Assembly (NCBI GenBank): GCA_910579275.1
Contig: CAJTTO010000011.1
Span: forward strand, 23,888 to 87,887
Length of the DNA stretch: 64,000 nucleotides
From: an uncultured Lachnospiraceae bacterium
GTDB taxonomy: Bacteria; Bacillota; Clostridia; Lachnospirales; Lachnospiraceae
Direction: 5' to 3'
Shown: positions 53,107 to 62,320 of the stretch, piece by piece
Layout: each line of letters begins with the position of its first letter
Position numbering within the stretch: the first letter of the stretch is position 1
Translations under genes and position numbers: made by a program
The notes under the pieces: model-generated
What the model was told of the DNA's origin: nothing
Databases searched by the model: none
What the model saw: only the letters and a program-made list of their open reading frames with translations

Positions 53107-53970
53107 ATGGCAAAAGAAATGGTTAGCAAAAAGCCTAGCGATAAGCTGCATGTATTTGATATAGTAAACTATATCGTGTTTATTTTAATCGGACTGATTA
53201 TTATTGTGCCAATCTGGAAGGTTGTCGTGGACTCATTTAACAAGGTTGGCGTGTATCAGTTCCAGCTTTGGCCCAATACATTCACATTGGACGGTTATCG
53301 GACGATTATTGGGACGGAGCAGCTGTACAGTCCGTTTATAATCTCGGTTGTGACAACCTTGCTCGGAACCCTGCTTGGTCTTGTGTTATCGACACTTGGC
53401 GGCTATGTGCTTGTACAGTTTGAAATGCCCGGCCGCAGTTTATTTGCGTACATACTGCTCTTTACCATGATTTTTTCGGGCGGCATGATTCCGGAGTACT
53501 TGGTTATGAGACGGCTGGGACTGGTAAACAACTGGTGGATTCTTGTTGTGAAGCATGGTATGAATGTCTACAACCTGGTATTGATGCGAAACTTTTTTGA
53601 GGGAATTCCGGCATCGCTGTATGAGGCGGCGAAAATCGACGGATGTTCACCGATGGGTATTTTCTTTAAAATCGTGCTTCCGCTTTCGAAGGCGGCGCTC
53701 GCATCCATCGGACTGATGTTTTCCGTGGCAGTGTGGAATGATTACTCAACCGTTAAAATTTATATCACGGATCCGCTTCAGGTTAACTTCCAGTATAAGC
53801 TCAGAAACATGATTATGGACGGTGATACACCGATTTCGGGCTATAAGGTATCGCAGAGTACGCTGTACAATGCCGGCATTATAGCGGCTGTGCTGCCGTT
53901 CATGGTACTCTACCCGTTCCTGCAGAAGTATTTTGTAAAGGGTGTTAATATCGGAGCAGTGAAAGAATAG
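53107..53970 (+). CDS. Sugar ABC transporter permease, LplC/YtcP-like
   Basis: A 287-residue permease of the CUT1 type with six membrane segments and the EAA loop YEAAKIDGCSPMGIFFKIVLPLSKAAL. The ATG at 53107 follows TAGGAGGTGTGGAT, which overlaps the stop of the first permease. No ATP-binding subunit is encoded nearby, so a shared MsmX-type ATPase elsewhere in the genome is expected, as for Bacillus CUT1 systems. Confidence 0.95.
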   Translation: MAKEMVSKKPSDKLHVFDIVNYIVFILIGLIIIVPIWKVVVDSFNKVGVYQFQLWPNTFTLDGYRTIIGTEQLYSPFIISVVTTLLGTLLGLVLSTLGGYVLVQFEMPGRSLFAYILLFTMIFSGGMIPEYLVMRRLGLVNNWWILVVKHGMNVYNLVLMRNFFEGIPASLYEAAKIDGCSPMGIFFKIVLPLSKAALASIGLMFSVAVWNDYSTVKIYITDPLQVNFQYKLRNMIMDGDTPISGYKVSQSTLYNAGIIAAVLPFMVLYPFLQKYFVKGVNIGAVKE

Positions 53971-53976
53971 AAAAGC

Positions 53977-54004
53977 AAAGGAGAAACGAAAGTTTCTCCT
54001 TTTT
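53977..54004 (+). terminator. Terminator or attenuator after the permease gene
   Basis: AAAGGAGAAAC and GTTTCTCCTTT pair around a GAAA tetraloop and run into TTTTT. It begins 6 bases after the permease stop and ends 20 bases before the acetylesterase gene, so some read-through may occur. Confidence 0.8.
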
Positions 54005-54025
54005 CAAAAGAAAGTGAGGATGATT

Positions 54026-54739
54026 ATGGAAGGGAATGCAGTTAGAATTTTTTGGGCAGCCGACTCGACAGTGCAGACAAACGACATCACAACCTATCCT
54101 CAGACTGGTATCGGTCAGGTATTTTCGCTATATGTCAGGGAGGGCGTGACCGTCTGCAATCATGCCAAAAACGGCAGGAGTACCAAAAGCTTTATGGACG
54201 AGGGAAGGCTTGCTGTGATTGACGGACAGATTGGAGCAGGTGATTTCCTGTTTATCCAGTTTGGACATAATGACGAGAAGACTGAGGATCCCGCACGCTA
54301 TACGGAACCGTATTCGACATATATGGAAAATCTTGAGACATATATTCAGGTTGCGCAGAAACACGATGCCTGCCCTGTTTTGATTACACCGTTGGAGCGC
54401 AGATGTTTTGTGGATGACAGGCACCTTGGAATGGGGGCGCACTCGGACTATGTGGCTGCAATGAAACATACTGCGGAGAAGAACCATGTGGCGCTCGTGG
54501 ATTTGTACAGTATGAGCCGCTGCGCGCTGAAAAAGGCAGGAGAACCGGAAAGCCGCAGATGGTATATGTATTTTGACGCAAATGTGTACAAAAATTATCC
54601 GGAGGGAAAAAAGGACAATACACACCTGCGGCATGAGGGGGCAGTGATGTATGCAGGACTTATAGCGAAGGGACTGTACGAACTTGGCGGGATATATAAG
54701 GAGCTGCTGCTGGATGGGATGGTAGATGCGGATAAATAG
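54026..54739 (+). CDS. Rhamnogalacturonan acetylesterase-like SGNH hydrolase (CE12)
   Basis: A 237-residue SGNH esterase without signal peptide. Block I is AADSTVQ with the catalytic Ser (GDS replaced by ADS, usual for this family), block II NHAKNGRST, block III QFGHNDEK and block V DNTHLRHEG with the Asp and His. It should remove acetyl groups from rhamnogalacturonan or pectin oligosaccharides after import, since it is cytoplasmic and linked to the transporter. A GTGAGGA site precedes ATG 54026. Confidence 0.9.
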   Translation: MEGNAVRIFWAADSTVQTNDITTYPQTGIGQVFSLYVREGVTVCNHAKNGRSTKSFMDEGRLAVIDGQIGAGDFLFIQFGHNDEKTEDPARYTEPYSTYMENLETYIQVAQKHDACPVLITPLERRCFVDDRHLGMGAHSDYVAAMKHTAEKNHVALVDLYSMSRCALKKAGEPESRRWYMYFDANVYKNYPEGKKDNTHLRHEGAVMYAGLIAKGLYELGGIYKELLLDGMVDADK

Positions 54740-54749
54740 ATAGCAGCAA

Positions 54750-54782
54750 ACAAAGCCGATGCATTTTTGCACCGGCTTTATT
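54750..54782. terminator. Terminator between the acetylesterase and the convergent chemoreceptor gene
   Basis: AAAGCCGATGCA and TGCACCGGCTTT form a stem with a T-rich loop; TATTTC follows on the plus strand and TTTGTTT on the minus strand, so it may serve both genes. Confidence 0.65.
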
Positions 54783-54813
54783 TCATCTAAGTGTTTTTAT
54801 GTATGAAGCGTTA

Positions 54814-56526
54814 CTAAAATGAGCTTGGAAGCTGGAATTTGCTAATCAGGGAATCCAGTGTCGTCGCCTGCGCTGACAGCTCCTCGCTTGTCGCAGAAGC
54901 TTCCTGCGCGGTAGCGGAGTTGGACTGTACAACCTCCGAAATCTGGTTCACACCGATTTCAGTCTGTTTCATAGCCTCGGCCTGCTCATTTGCCATCTCG
55001 CTGATGGACTTGGAAGACTTTGCAATGATTTCAATACCTTCCACAACACGGTCAATGGATTCGTTTACGATATCCACGGTCTTGCTTCCGTCCGCGATTG
55101 CGTTTAAAGAAGTCTCGATTAATGTCCTTGTCTCTGCCGCAGAGTTTGCACTTTGCTCTGCGAGCTGGCGAATCTGGTCTGCAACGACTGCAAATCCTCT
55201 TCCGGCTTCACCGGCTCTTGCTGCCTCGATGGAAGCATTTAAAGAGAGCAGATTTGTCTGTGAAGCGATGTCTTCAATCTCGGAAATGATATTACCAACC
55301 TGCTGTGAGGCATCGTTGATGCGGGACATTGCTTCCATCATGGCCTTCATCTCTCTGTGGCTGCGCTCTGCCTCGTCGGCATATGTGCGTGCCTGATTGT
55401 AAGAATCACCCGCCTGATTTGCCGTAGCCCTGATGTCATCGGAGATTGTCGTGATGGTCGCCTGCATTTCCTCGACAGCGCCTGCCTGGTCGGTAGCGCC
55501 CTCCGCAAGGTTTTGTGCCGCGTCAGCCAGATTGCTTGCGCCTGCATTGACCTGCGCAGATGCCTCGCTGACAGACTGCAGGGTTTCTGCCATCTGCCTT
55601 TTCAACTGACGCATTGCTGTCAGGATGGACTCGAACTCACCGACATATTTTGACCTGTCGGCACTTACTACTGAAAAGTTGGCAGATGCCATATCAGTAA
55701 GGACATTTCCGGTATCATTGATGATAAACTGGAGTGTGGCTGCCATGTTGGTTGTGACAGTAACCATTTCCGCAAGCTCGTCCTTGGTATCGACAACCGG
55801 AAATGGCGATGACAAATCTCCCTTTGCAAAAATATCCAGACGATCCCTGATTAAATCCAAGGGTACTGCAATGCTGTTTGCGATGCCCTTTCCGAGTGAG
55901 ATTGCAAAGATAATGGATGCGGTAATGATAACAATAATAATCACGGTAAGACCAACGACAATCATCGTCAGGAGACTGGAGACTTCCTGTCCCTTATCTA
56001 CTTTAATCTCCATAATCTGTGTCAGTTCATCATAGATTTCATTGTACATGGGAGCAAGCTCGCCAAGAGCCTTGTCCTGCGCCAGCTTGCACTGCTCACG
56101 GTCAACCGTGGCGCCCTGGTTGACAATTTCTTCCTCGAGAACCCAGTAATCCGCCAGTTTCGCTTTCAGGTCATTGTATAATTTCTTGTTTTCCGCTGTG
56201 ACCATGGCGGACTCAAGGCTGTTAAACTCTTTTGTGAAATCTTCCTTGTAAGTTATACGTTGATTTAGCAGGGTATCAATCGCATCCTGGTCGTCATACC
56301 CGATGATACCGCGCATCGCTGAGCGGGTGTCTGCAAACTGTGCCATGGCACGTCCGATATCACCCTGCGAAAAGCCGTAGTTCACAATCGTTGCGGCGTA
56401 AATGCGCGACATGACAATCATTGTGACTAGTATGACTGCGGACACAAGTGTCAATATGCATGCTACTGTGATGAAAGCCCGTGAGAGCCGATCCCTGATT
56501 TGCAGGTTGTTTAATTTTTTTAACAT
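54814..56526 (-). CDS. Methyl-accepting chemotaxis protein with four-helix-bundle sensor
   Basis: A 570-residue chemoreceptor. It has a membrane segment at about residues 16-40, a periplasm-type four-helix-bundle domain (about 41-185), a second segment at about 187-211, a HAMP domain, and a long coiled-coil signalling domain with the conserved hairpin tip (IASQTNLLSLNASIEAARAGEAGRGFAVVADQIRQLAEQS). AGGAGA precedes the ATG. It signals to CheA/CheW, implying a motile organism. The ligand is unknown. Confidence 0.94.
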   Translation of the reverse strand: MLKKLNNLQIRDRLSRAFITVACILTLVSAVILVTMIVMSRIYAATIVNYGFSQGDIGRAMAQFADTRSAMRGIIGYDDQDAIDTLLNQRITYKEDFTKEFNSLESAMVTAENKKLYNDLKAKLADYWVLEEEIVNQGATVDREQCKLAQDKALGELAPMYNEIYDELTQIMEIKVDKGQEVSSLLTMIVVGLTVIIIVIITASIIFAISLGKGIANSIAVPLDLIRDRLDIFAKGDLSSPFPVVDTKDELAEMVTVTTNMAATLQFIINDTGNVLTDMASANFSVVSADRSKYVGEFESILTAMRQLKRQMAETLQSVSEASAQVNAGASNLADAAQNLAEGATDQAGAVEEMQATITTISDDIRATANQAGDSYNQARTYADEAERSHREMKAMMEAMSRINDASQQVGNIISEIEDIASQTNLLSLNASIEAARAGEAGRGFAVVADQIRQLAEQSANSAAETRTLIETSLNAIADGSKTVDIVNESIDRVVEGIEIIAKSSKSISEMANEQAEAMKQTEIGVNQISEVVQSNSATAQEASATSEELSAQATTLDSLISKFQLPSSF

Positions 56527-56778
56527 AGTACTCGTTCTCCTTGTTTTTGAATTTGCTGCATGTATTTGCTTATTTCTTCAGCGCATAAAGATTATGTGAA
56601 AGGGGAGTGATAAAACAAATAAACACATAAATATATAAAATATCTATTAAAATTATACAACCATTTATCTATTTTGTCCAATGATTTTGCCGGATTTGTT
56701 TGCTTTTTTGTCTGATTTATCATGCATATGAAGTCTTATTGTATCAAAATTGTCCAAGGGTGAAAAGAAATACTGCCA
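56527..56778. other. Gap between the two chemoreceptor genes
   Basis: About 250 AT-rich bases without a gene. Presumably it holds the promoter of the first receptor; no clear sigma-28 or sigma-A boxes and no terminator were identified. Confidence 0.4.
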
Positions 56779-58656
56779 TTATGATGTGACAATTTCTAAT
56801 AAACTGCTTGTGATATCAGCCATATTGGAAGACACCCGTTTCGTATCGTGGGAGATGCGTACATTTTCTTCCACAACACTTGTGATTCTGTCGATTTGGC
56901 TGACTGCATGGTCTACAATATCGACGTTCTGCCGCACCATATTCGTGATTCCTTCGACATCCTGATCCGTTTTTTTGATATTTTCCACAACAATTCCGAA
57001 AGCTTCCACGGTCTGGTCAGTAATCTCACGTCCGCTCTCGACTGCCTGAATGGAATTCATAATCAGGTCATTGGTCTCTTTGGCTGCCTGCGCACTTCTC
57101 GCCGCAAGCTCGCCAACCTGTTTTGCAACGACAGCAAAGCCCTTGCCCATGTCACCGGCTCTTGCTGCCTCGATGGAAGCATTTAGGGAGAGCATGTTGG
57201 TCTGCTGCGCAATGGAATTGATTTCTCCGATAATCTTCTCGATTTCCATCGACATGTCACTGATTTTCTGCATGGAGTCCTTTAGGAGCGCCATGCGGGA
57301 CTGCGTCTGTAGGATTTTGTCCGAAGTATTGCCTGTTTCCGCAGTGACATTGGCAGAGACGGTGACACTGTTGTTCAGCGCGTCGGTCAGCTGGTTCATG
57401 GTCTGCTTTAAGTCGTCTACAGCCCGTTCCTGCTCGCCGGTGCCGTTGTAAATATTGTCAGCGTTCGTCAGCGTTTCTCCGGAGACACGGTTCAGGTCAG
57501 TGCATGCGCTTTTCACATTTTCAATCAGGAGCCGGTTGTGTGCCATATCCTCCTTCTGCTTTAGAATCAGCTGTTCGTTTTCGCGCATGCTCTGGCAGAT
57601 GCCATCCACCATCTTGTTGATGCTGTCAGACAGCATTATAAACTCCGGATTGCCCTGCTCGTCCACGGTAATATCAAAGTTTCCGCCTGCAATTTCGCGC
57701 ATGGAATTGGAAATGCGGTTGATGCCCTGTACGATTTTGGCATCTACCATGCGGTTGATCATATACAGTAATGCACTAAAGATTATCAGCATGCTTAGGG
57801 AGACAACAATTGTCTGATTCGTGCGGCCGGCATAATATTCGCTTGCCGGCATAAAGGTTCCGATGATTTGTCCGTTGTAATCTTCGGCGGTATAATAGCC
57901 CCGTACACCATCAAGTGTGATCTTTCCGCTTCCGGTCAGGTTTGCGGAAAAACCGGCCTCGGTGGCAGACTTGCCGATGAAGTCGGGGTTTTTGTGTGCG
58001 AGAATCGTACCGCTTGCGGCATCTATGGCGTACACATAGCCTTTCTCGCCGAATTCAATGTCCTGAAGCACCACGGAAATTTCTGTTCCGGCGAGTGTTT
58101 TTTCCAGAACTTCGGGACGCACGCCGACTTGAACAAGTCCTTTGGCATCGGTTCTTGCCACGCCGATATACTGCATGACAATTCCCTCGGCTACGTTTAC
58201 CTGCGGTTCCTGCACAAGTTCAATGGAAGGGTCGTCTACAATCACCATAAACGCGTTGGACTGATCGCCGCTTTTCATGTCAAATCCGACATAGGCGTCA
58301 ATCGTGCTGCTGGTAATGATGCCGCTTTCGTCAATGATATGTAGTTCGTTGACCATCAGCCTGTCCTTGATTTCGCCGAGTCTGGCAGCGTCGGATGCAA
58401 TGGACTTGTCCGCGGCGAGGATGTCGGCAAAAGCCCTTGTCTTTGCAAGGTTGTCACGGCTTAGATTCTCTGTCAGCTGCGCAATGTTTTCCTCATTGTC
58501 CGCAAGCTTTTCCTTGACTGTCTCTAACTTCTCATGGCTCAAAGATTTATTGCTTGTCTGGCTGACAACGGTCTGAAGCGCAAAGATGGCTGTGATAGTT
58601 AGAACAAGTGCTGCCAGCATGTAATAAAAGAGCCGCTGTGTAAAAATTTTTTTCAT
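56779..58656 (-). CDS. Methyl-accepting chemotaxis protein with Cache-type sensor
   Basis: A 625-residue chemoreceptor with a membrane segment at about residues 10-30, a Cache-type extracellular domain (about 31-275, with GYVYAIDAASGTILAHKNPDFIGKSATEAGF), a second membrane segment at about 280-300, HAMP, and the signalling domain (IAQQTNMLSLNASIEAARAGDMGKGFAVVAKQVGELAARS). Cache receptors often bind amino acids or organic acids; the ligand here is not known. GAGAGGAAGG precedes the ATG. It is encoded on the same strand as the previous receptor. Confidence 0.94.
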   Translation of the reverse strand: MKKIFTQRLFYYMLAALVLTITAIFALQTVVSQTSNKSLSHEKLETVKEKLADNEENIAQLTENLSRDNLAKTRAFADILAADKSIASDAARLGEIKDRLMVNELHIIDESGIITSSTIDAYVGFDMKSGDQSNAFMVIVDDPSIELVQEPQVNVAEGIVMQYIGVARTDAKGLVQVGVRPEVLEKTLAGTEISVVLQDIEFGEKGYVYAIDAASGTILAHKNPDFIGKSATEAGFSANLTGSGKITLDGVRGYYTAEDYNGQIIGTFMPASEYYAGRTNQTIVVSLSMLIIFSALLYMINRMVDAKIVQGINRISNSMREIAGGNFDITVDEQGNPEFIMLSDSINKMVDGICQSMRENEQLILKQKEDMAHNRLLIENVKSACTDLNRVSGETLTNADNIYNGTGEQERAVDDLKQTMNQLTDALNNSVTVSANVTAETGNTSDKILQTQSRMALLKDSMQKISDMSMEIEKIIGEINSIAQQTNMLSLNASIEAARAGDMGKGFAVVAKQVGELAARSAQAAKETNDLIMNSIQAVESGREITDQTVEAFGIVVENIKKTDQDVEGITNMVRQNVDIVDHAVSQIDRITSVVEENVRISHDTKRVSSNMADITSSLLEIVTS

Positions 58657-58930
58657 AAGTCGGTACCTTCCTCTCGTGTGTTTTTGAGTAGAGCATTTAG
58701 AAAAAAATACAACATACTTAAAAATGTATAATAAAATACATTATACCGTTTTTTTCCAGAATCATCAAGTGATGTCTCATATGTGTTTCAGTGAGTCGGG
58801 ATGATTCATTGGGCAGGAATTATCCCGCAAAGTGACTGCTTTGAGCAGCTCCGGTACTATAACTTGCAGCAAATAAAACCAAATGGGAAATATAGGATGG
58901 TACAATTCGCTGAAAAAACGGTATAAACAG
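58657..58930. other. Intergenic region between the Cache receptor and ZIP transporter genes
   Basis: About 270 AT-rich bases with no gene. It carries the divergent promoter of the receptor gene, which I cannot place exactly; the ZIP promoter follows at 58931. Confidence 0.4.
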
Positions 58931-58959
58931 TTGCATAAAGATTCAAAACGTGATATAGT
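58931..58959 (+). promoter_or_regulatory. Promoter of the ZIP transporter gene
   Basis: TTGCAT (58931-58936) and TATAGT (58954-58959) are 17 bases apart, placing the start point near 58966, at the edge of the palindrome that follows. Confidence 0.65.
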
Positions 58960-58966
58960 GGCATTG

Positions 58967-58984
58967 AGTTAGTTTATACTAACT
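58967..58984. promoter_or_regulatory. Metalloregulator-type operator over the ZIP transcription start
   Basis: AGTTAGT-TTAT-ACTAACT is a perfect 7-4-7 inverted repeat lying on the predicted start point. The TTAG...CTAA core resembles DtxR/MntR-family operators, which fits repression of a metal importer when metal is plentiful. Confidence 0.65.
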
Positions 58985-59061
58985 ACATATGAAAGAGAAG
59001 TCACGTTTCATATTGTCGAAATTTGCATATATTAATAAGGAAGAAAAAGGAGGAATGTAGC

Positions 59062-59856
59062 ATGGAATCCAGTTTGGGTATCGGCGTTGTGGCAGGGGTA
59101 ATGATACCGTTTATCGGCACGGCGCTCGGTTCGGCTATGGTATTTTTCATGAAAAACCAGATTAACAGAAAACTTGAGAAATTACTGATGGGATTTGCGG
59201 CGGGTGTGATGGTGGCGGCATCCGTGTGGTCGCTTCTGATACCGTCTATTGAGATGGCGGACGGACAGGGTAAGATTGCATGGATACCGGCAGCAGCAGG
59301 ATTTATTTTGGGAATGGCATTTTTGCTGCTGCTGGACAGTGTGATACCACATCTGCACCTTGACACGGATAAGCCCGAGGGCATTCGTTCAAGGGCGAAA
59401 AAGACAACAATGATGGTGTTTGCAGTGACACTTCACAATATACCGGAGGGAATGGCGGTCGGCGTTACGTTTGCGGGAGCGCTTTTGGGAGACGCGCAGA
59501 TAACGATGGCAGGTGCATTCACGCTTGCACTGGGTATTGCGATTCAAAATTTTCCGGAGGGAGCCATTATATCCATGCCGTTAAAAAGTACAGGAGTTTC
59601 AGGAAAAAGAGCCTTTCTGTACGGAATGCTTTCCGGACTGGTGGAGCCTGTGGGGGCAGTGCTCACGATACTGCTGGCAGGGCTTATCGTACCGCTGCTT
59701 CCATATTTTCTGGCGTTTGCGGCAGGCGCGATGATATATGTCGTCGTGGAGGAGCTGATACCCGAGTCACAGTCGGGAGAACATACGAACATAGGAACAA
59801 TCGGTGTCGCCGTCGGGTTTGTAGTGATGATGGTGCTTGATGTTGCACTGGGATGA
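59062..59856 (+). CDS. ZIP-family divalent metal transporter
   Basis: A 264-residue membrane protein with about eight hydrophobic segments. The metal-binding ZIP motifs are on neighbouring helices: HNIPEGMAVGV and QNFPEGAIISMPL, with VEPVGAVLT and VVEELIPES further on. The family (ZupT-like) imports zinc, iron or manganese. AGGAGG stands 9 bases before ATG 59062; the in-frame start at 59023 has no site. A metalloregulator-like operator lies in the promoter. Confidence 0.92.
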   Translation: MESSLGIGVVAGVMIPFIGTALGSAMVFFMKNQINRKLEKLLMGFAAGVMVAASVWSLLIPSIEMADGQGKIAWIPAAAGFILGMAFLLLLDSVIPHLHLDTDKPEGIRSRAKKTTMMVFAVTLHNIPEGMAVGVTFAGALLGDAQITMAGAFTLALGIAIQNFPEGAIISMPLKSTGVSGKRAFLYGMLSGLVEPVGAVLTILLAGLIVPLLPYFLAFAAGAMIYVVVEELIPESQSGEHTNIGTIGVAVGFVVMMVLDVALG

Positions 59857-59893
59857 ATCGGTGTCATCTGCGCAGACAGAGACAGGACAGGGC

Positions 59894-60032
59894 TACTGTT
59901 CAGACGTCCACCGAAGTAGTGGGAATCATGCGCCAAAATGCTTGCCTTTTAGCATTTTGTGTGCAAAATCTGTTATCATTCACACCTCAATAGCTTGTAT
60001 GCCGATAAAAACTGGCGTGGGTGTGAATTGTA
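59894..60032 (+). repeat. Dispersed intergenic repeat, uninterrupted copy
   Basis: This matches 12320-12428 from ACTGTTCAGACGTCC to GGTGTGAATTGTA, with about 26 extra bases (TGCTTGCC...TGTGTGC, itself a small hairpin bounded by CAAAAT) after the first 45. At its end the sequence continues to AACGGG with no 137-bp element, so it shows the empty insertion site of copy 1. It lies about 40 bases after the ZIP gene. Confidence 0.8.
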
Positions 60033-60041
60033 ACGGGAGAG

Positions 60042-60072
60042 CCGGAACCTGAATATCAGGTTCCGGTATTTT
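60042..60072 (+). terminator. Terminator upstream of the YgjP-like gene
   Basis: CCGGAACCTGA and TCAGGTTCCGG form a perfect 11-bp stem with a 3-base loop, followed by TATTTT. It probably ends the ZIP transcript. Confidence 0.8.
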
Positions 60073-60145
60073 CATGGTGTCTGTTTTATGGTATGGTAAT
60101 AGGTAGAGAAAATTTGTTTTTATACGGCAGGAATGGAGGATGGAT

Positions 60146-60865
60146 ATGGCGGTAAAAACGCAGCAACGGCAGGTTGCTTGTGAGGGCGGCGTGATTTCCT
60201 ATGTGCTCACGAGAAAGCCCGTCAAAAATATAAACCTGAGGATAAAGCCGGACGGCAGGGTGCTTGTGTCGGCGAACAATCGCGTACCGGTCGGTTTTAT
60301 AGATGCGTTTGTGTGCCAGAAGCAGGCATTTATTTTGTCGGCGCTTGTCCGGTTTGAGGAAAAAAGAGACCAGATGCAGGACATGCCCATGCAGTATGTA
60401 AGCGGAGAATGCTTTCGTCTGCTTGGCAAAAATTTGCAGCTCCAATTGATAGAAACAGAAGACGAGGGCGTGTCGATTGAGGGTGACTGCCTTGTTTTAA
60501 GAGTCAGGGATAAATCAGATTTTGACCGCAGGAAGATGACGATGGAAAAGTGGCTCAAAGCCTATCAGGTGACTGTATTTGGCGAGCTGGCTGCGCAGAC
60601 ATATGAGCTGTTTCGCGATTATAATATTTTGTATCCGGCGATTAAGATAAGGACGATGAAAACGAGATGGGGCTCGTGCCATCCCGTTAAAGGCATTATC
60701 ACACTGAACAGCCGTCTGATTGCGGAATCGAGAGAATGTATTGCATACGTGCTCGTCCATGAGTTTGCGCATTTGATACATCCCAACCATTCAAGGCAGT
60801 TCTGGGACTGTGTGTCAATGATAATGCCGGACTGGAGGGCGCGCAAAAAGGAGCTGGCGAGATAA
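60146..60865 (+). CDS. YgjP-like zinc metallopeptidase (SprT/M48-like)
   Basis: A 239-residue protein of the YgjP-like/DUF45 family. The N-terminal half contains KNINLRIKPDGRVLVSA, and the C-terminal half carries RWGSCHPVKGIITLNSRL and the gluzincin motif HEFAHLIHPNHSRQFW, where the two His and Glu of HExxH and a downstream His bind zinc. There is no signal peptide. Substrates of this family are not established. GGAGG is placed for the ATG at 60146; the ATG at 60140 is too close to it. Confidence 0.9.
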   Translation: MAVKTQQRQVACEGGVISYVLTRKPVKNINLRIKPDGRVLVSANNRVPVGFIDAFVCQKQAFILSALVRFEEKRDQMQDMPMQYVSGECFRLLGKNLQLQLIETEDEGVSIEGDCLVLRVRDKSDFDRRKMTMEKWLKAYQVTVFGELAAQTYELFRDYNILYPAIKIRTMKTRWGSCHPVKGIITLNSRLIAESRECIAYVLVHEFAHLIHPNHSRQFWDCVSMIMPDWRARKKELAR

Positions 60866-60950
60866 AAATATGTAGAATCGTGTCATTTTTTGCCGAAATC
60901 GGAATAAACTATAGAAAGAGAATTTCGTTTTCGGCAAAGGAGAAAAGGAT

Positions 60951-62312
60951 ATGGGAACGCAGTTGGTATGGAATGAACGGTATAATATTGGGGTAGAGAT
61001 TATTGACAGAGAGCATAAAAAGCTATTCAGCATTCTCAATAAACTGTTTGACTTTGGGCGTCAGGAGGAGAAAAGTCAGTGGGTCTGTCAGGAGGCAGTC
61101 AAGTATTTTAAGGAACATGCGATTCAGCATTTTGCAGACGAGGAAAGCTACATGGCATCCATTCACTATGAAGGGTTGAAAACGCACAGGCATATCCACA
61201 AAAATTTCCGTGAAAGAACACTTCCGGCACTTGAAAAGGAGCTGGAACGGACAGACTACGCGGCGGAATCGGTCAGTCATTTTCTAAGTGTGTGCGCGGG
61301 ATGGCTGATTGGACATACATTGATAGAAGACCGCGCGATTGTGAGCGGCGAAAAAATAAAGCACTGGGAAAATCTCCTTCCGGACGAGGAGCAGGCAGTG
61401 ATGGGACAGACCGTTGCCAGCCTGCTGTACAATATGTTTCAGGTGGATTCGCGTCTGCTCAGTGACTGTTATGGGGGAGAAAAGTTCGGGGAGGGAATTT
61501 ACTATCGCCTGATAGCTTCTTCCAAGGAAAAGAAGCGCTGGGAATTTTTCCTGATTTTTGAGGAAAAATTTATCGCCGGAACGATTGGCAGCGTCATGAA
61601 TATCAAATCCGAGGCAGTGAAAGCGATGCTGATGCAAGCGGCTGGCTATGTGGCAAGGCAGTTTGTGGAACGCATTAAGCGCTGCTTCCCGTCTTTGCAG
61701 CAATTTGAGATGAAGGAGGAGCAGATTCTTACTTATGAGCAGTTTCAGATGGTATATGAGAAACAGAGTCCGCAGTTTAGTATGCTGTTTGACACCGGAA
61801 AAGGGTATTTTGCCTACTGTATGACTTCATCCGACCTGATAGAGAGTGAGAATGGAGCCGGAGCAATTGCAGAAAATGCGATGGAGGAAGTCCGCAAGCA
61901 TGTGAAACAGGATAAGGAGGAACCGGCGGAAACAAAGGCAAAAAGACGGCTGCTGATTGTGGATGACTCGGATTTTATGCTGCGGACAATGCAGGATTTG
62001 TTTGGCAGTGATTATGAAGTCACGACGGCACGCTCGGGCATGTCAGCAATCAGGGACATGGAACGCAGCCGTCCCGACTTGATTCTGCTGGATTATGAGA
62101 TGCCCGTCTGCAATGGAAAGCAGGTGTTGGAAATGATTCGATCCGATAGGGAATTTAATGACACTCCTGTCATTTTTTTGACCAACAAGGTTGACAAGGA
62201 GAGCGTTAAAAAGGCGCTTGCACTCCGGCCAGAGGGGTACCTCTCCAAGTCGCTGACGCCGGATGCCATTAAAAAAGAAGTAGACCATTTCTTTGCACGG
62301 AAGAAGTGGTAG
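60951..62312 (+). CDS. Hemerythrin-response regulator fusion with a central CheX-like region
   Basis: A 453-residue cytoplasmic protein. Residues 1-135 are a bacteriohemerythrin domain with the iron ligands in GVEIIDREHKKLF, HFADEESYM, HRHIHKNF and HTLIEDRAI (His, Glu, Asp for a diiron-oxo site that binds oxygen). Residues about 140-300 form a middle domain (GIYYRLIASSKEKKRWEFFLIF, MLMQAAGYVARQFVERI) that resembles CheX/CheC-like folds but is not certain. Residues about 325-453 are a receiver domain with VDDSDF, the phospho-Asp in LILLDYEMP and TNKV. The fusion suggests that oxygen binding is linked to phosphorelay, perhaps aerotaxis. AAAGGAG precedes the ATG. Confidence 0.85.
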   Translation: MGTQLVWNERYNIGVEIIDREHKKLFSILNKLFDFGRQEEKSQWVCQEAVKYFKEHAIQHFADEESYMASIHYEGLKTHRHIHKNFRERTLPALEKELERTDYAAESVSHFLSVCAGWLIGHTLIEDRAIVSGEKIKHWENLLPDEEQAVMGQTVASLLYNMFQVDSRLLSDCYGGEKFGEGIYYRLIASSKEKKRWEFFLIFEEKFIAGTIGSVMNIKSEAVKAMLMQAAGYVARQFVERIKRCFPSLQQFEMKEEQILTYEQFQMVYEKQSPQFSMLFDTGKGYFAYCMTSSDLIESENGAGAIAENAMEEVRKHVKQDKEEPAETKAKRRLLIVDDSDFMLRTMQDLFGSDYEVTTARSGMSAIRDMERSRPDLILLDYEMPVCNGKQVLEMIRSDREFNDTPVIFLTNKVDKESVKKALALRPEGYLSKSLTPDAIKKEVDHFFARKKW

Positions 62313-62320
62313 GAGATGGA

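Noticed and set aside
54128..54772. 214-codon minus-strand frame opposite the acetylesterase gene
   Set aside because: The plus strand has all SGNH blocks; the antisense frame has no start signal or family pattern.
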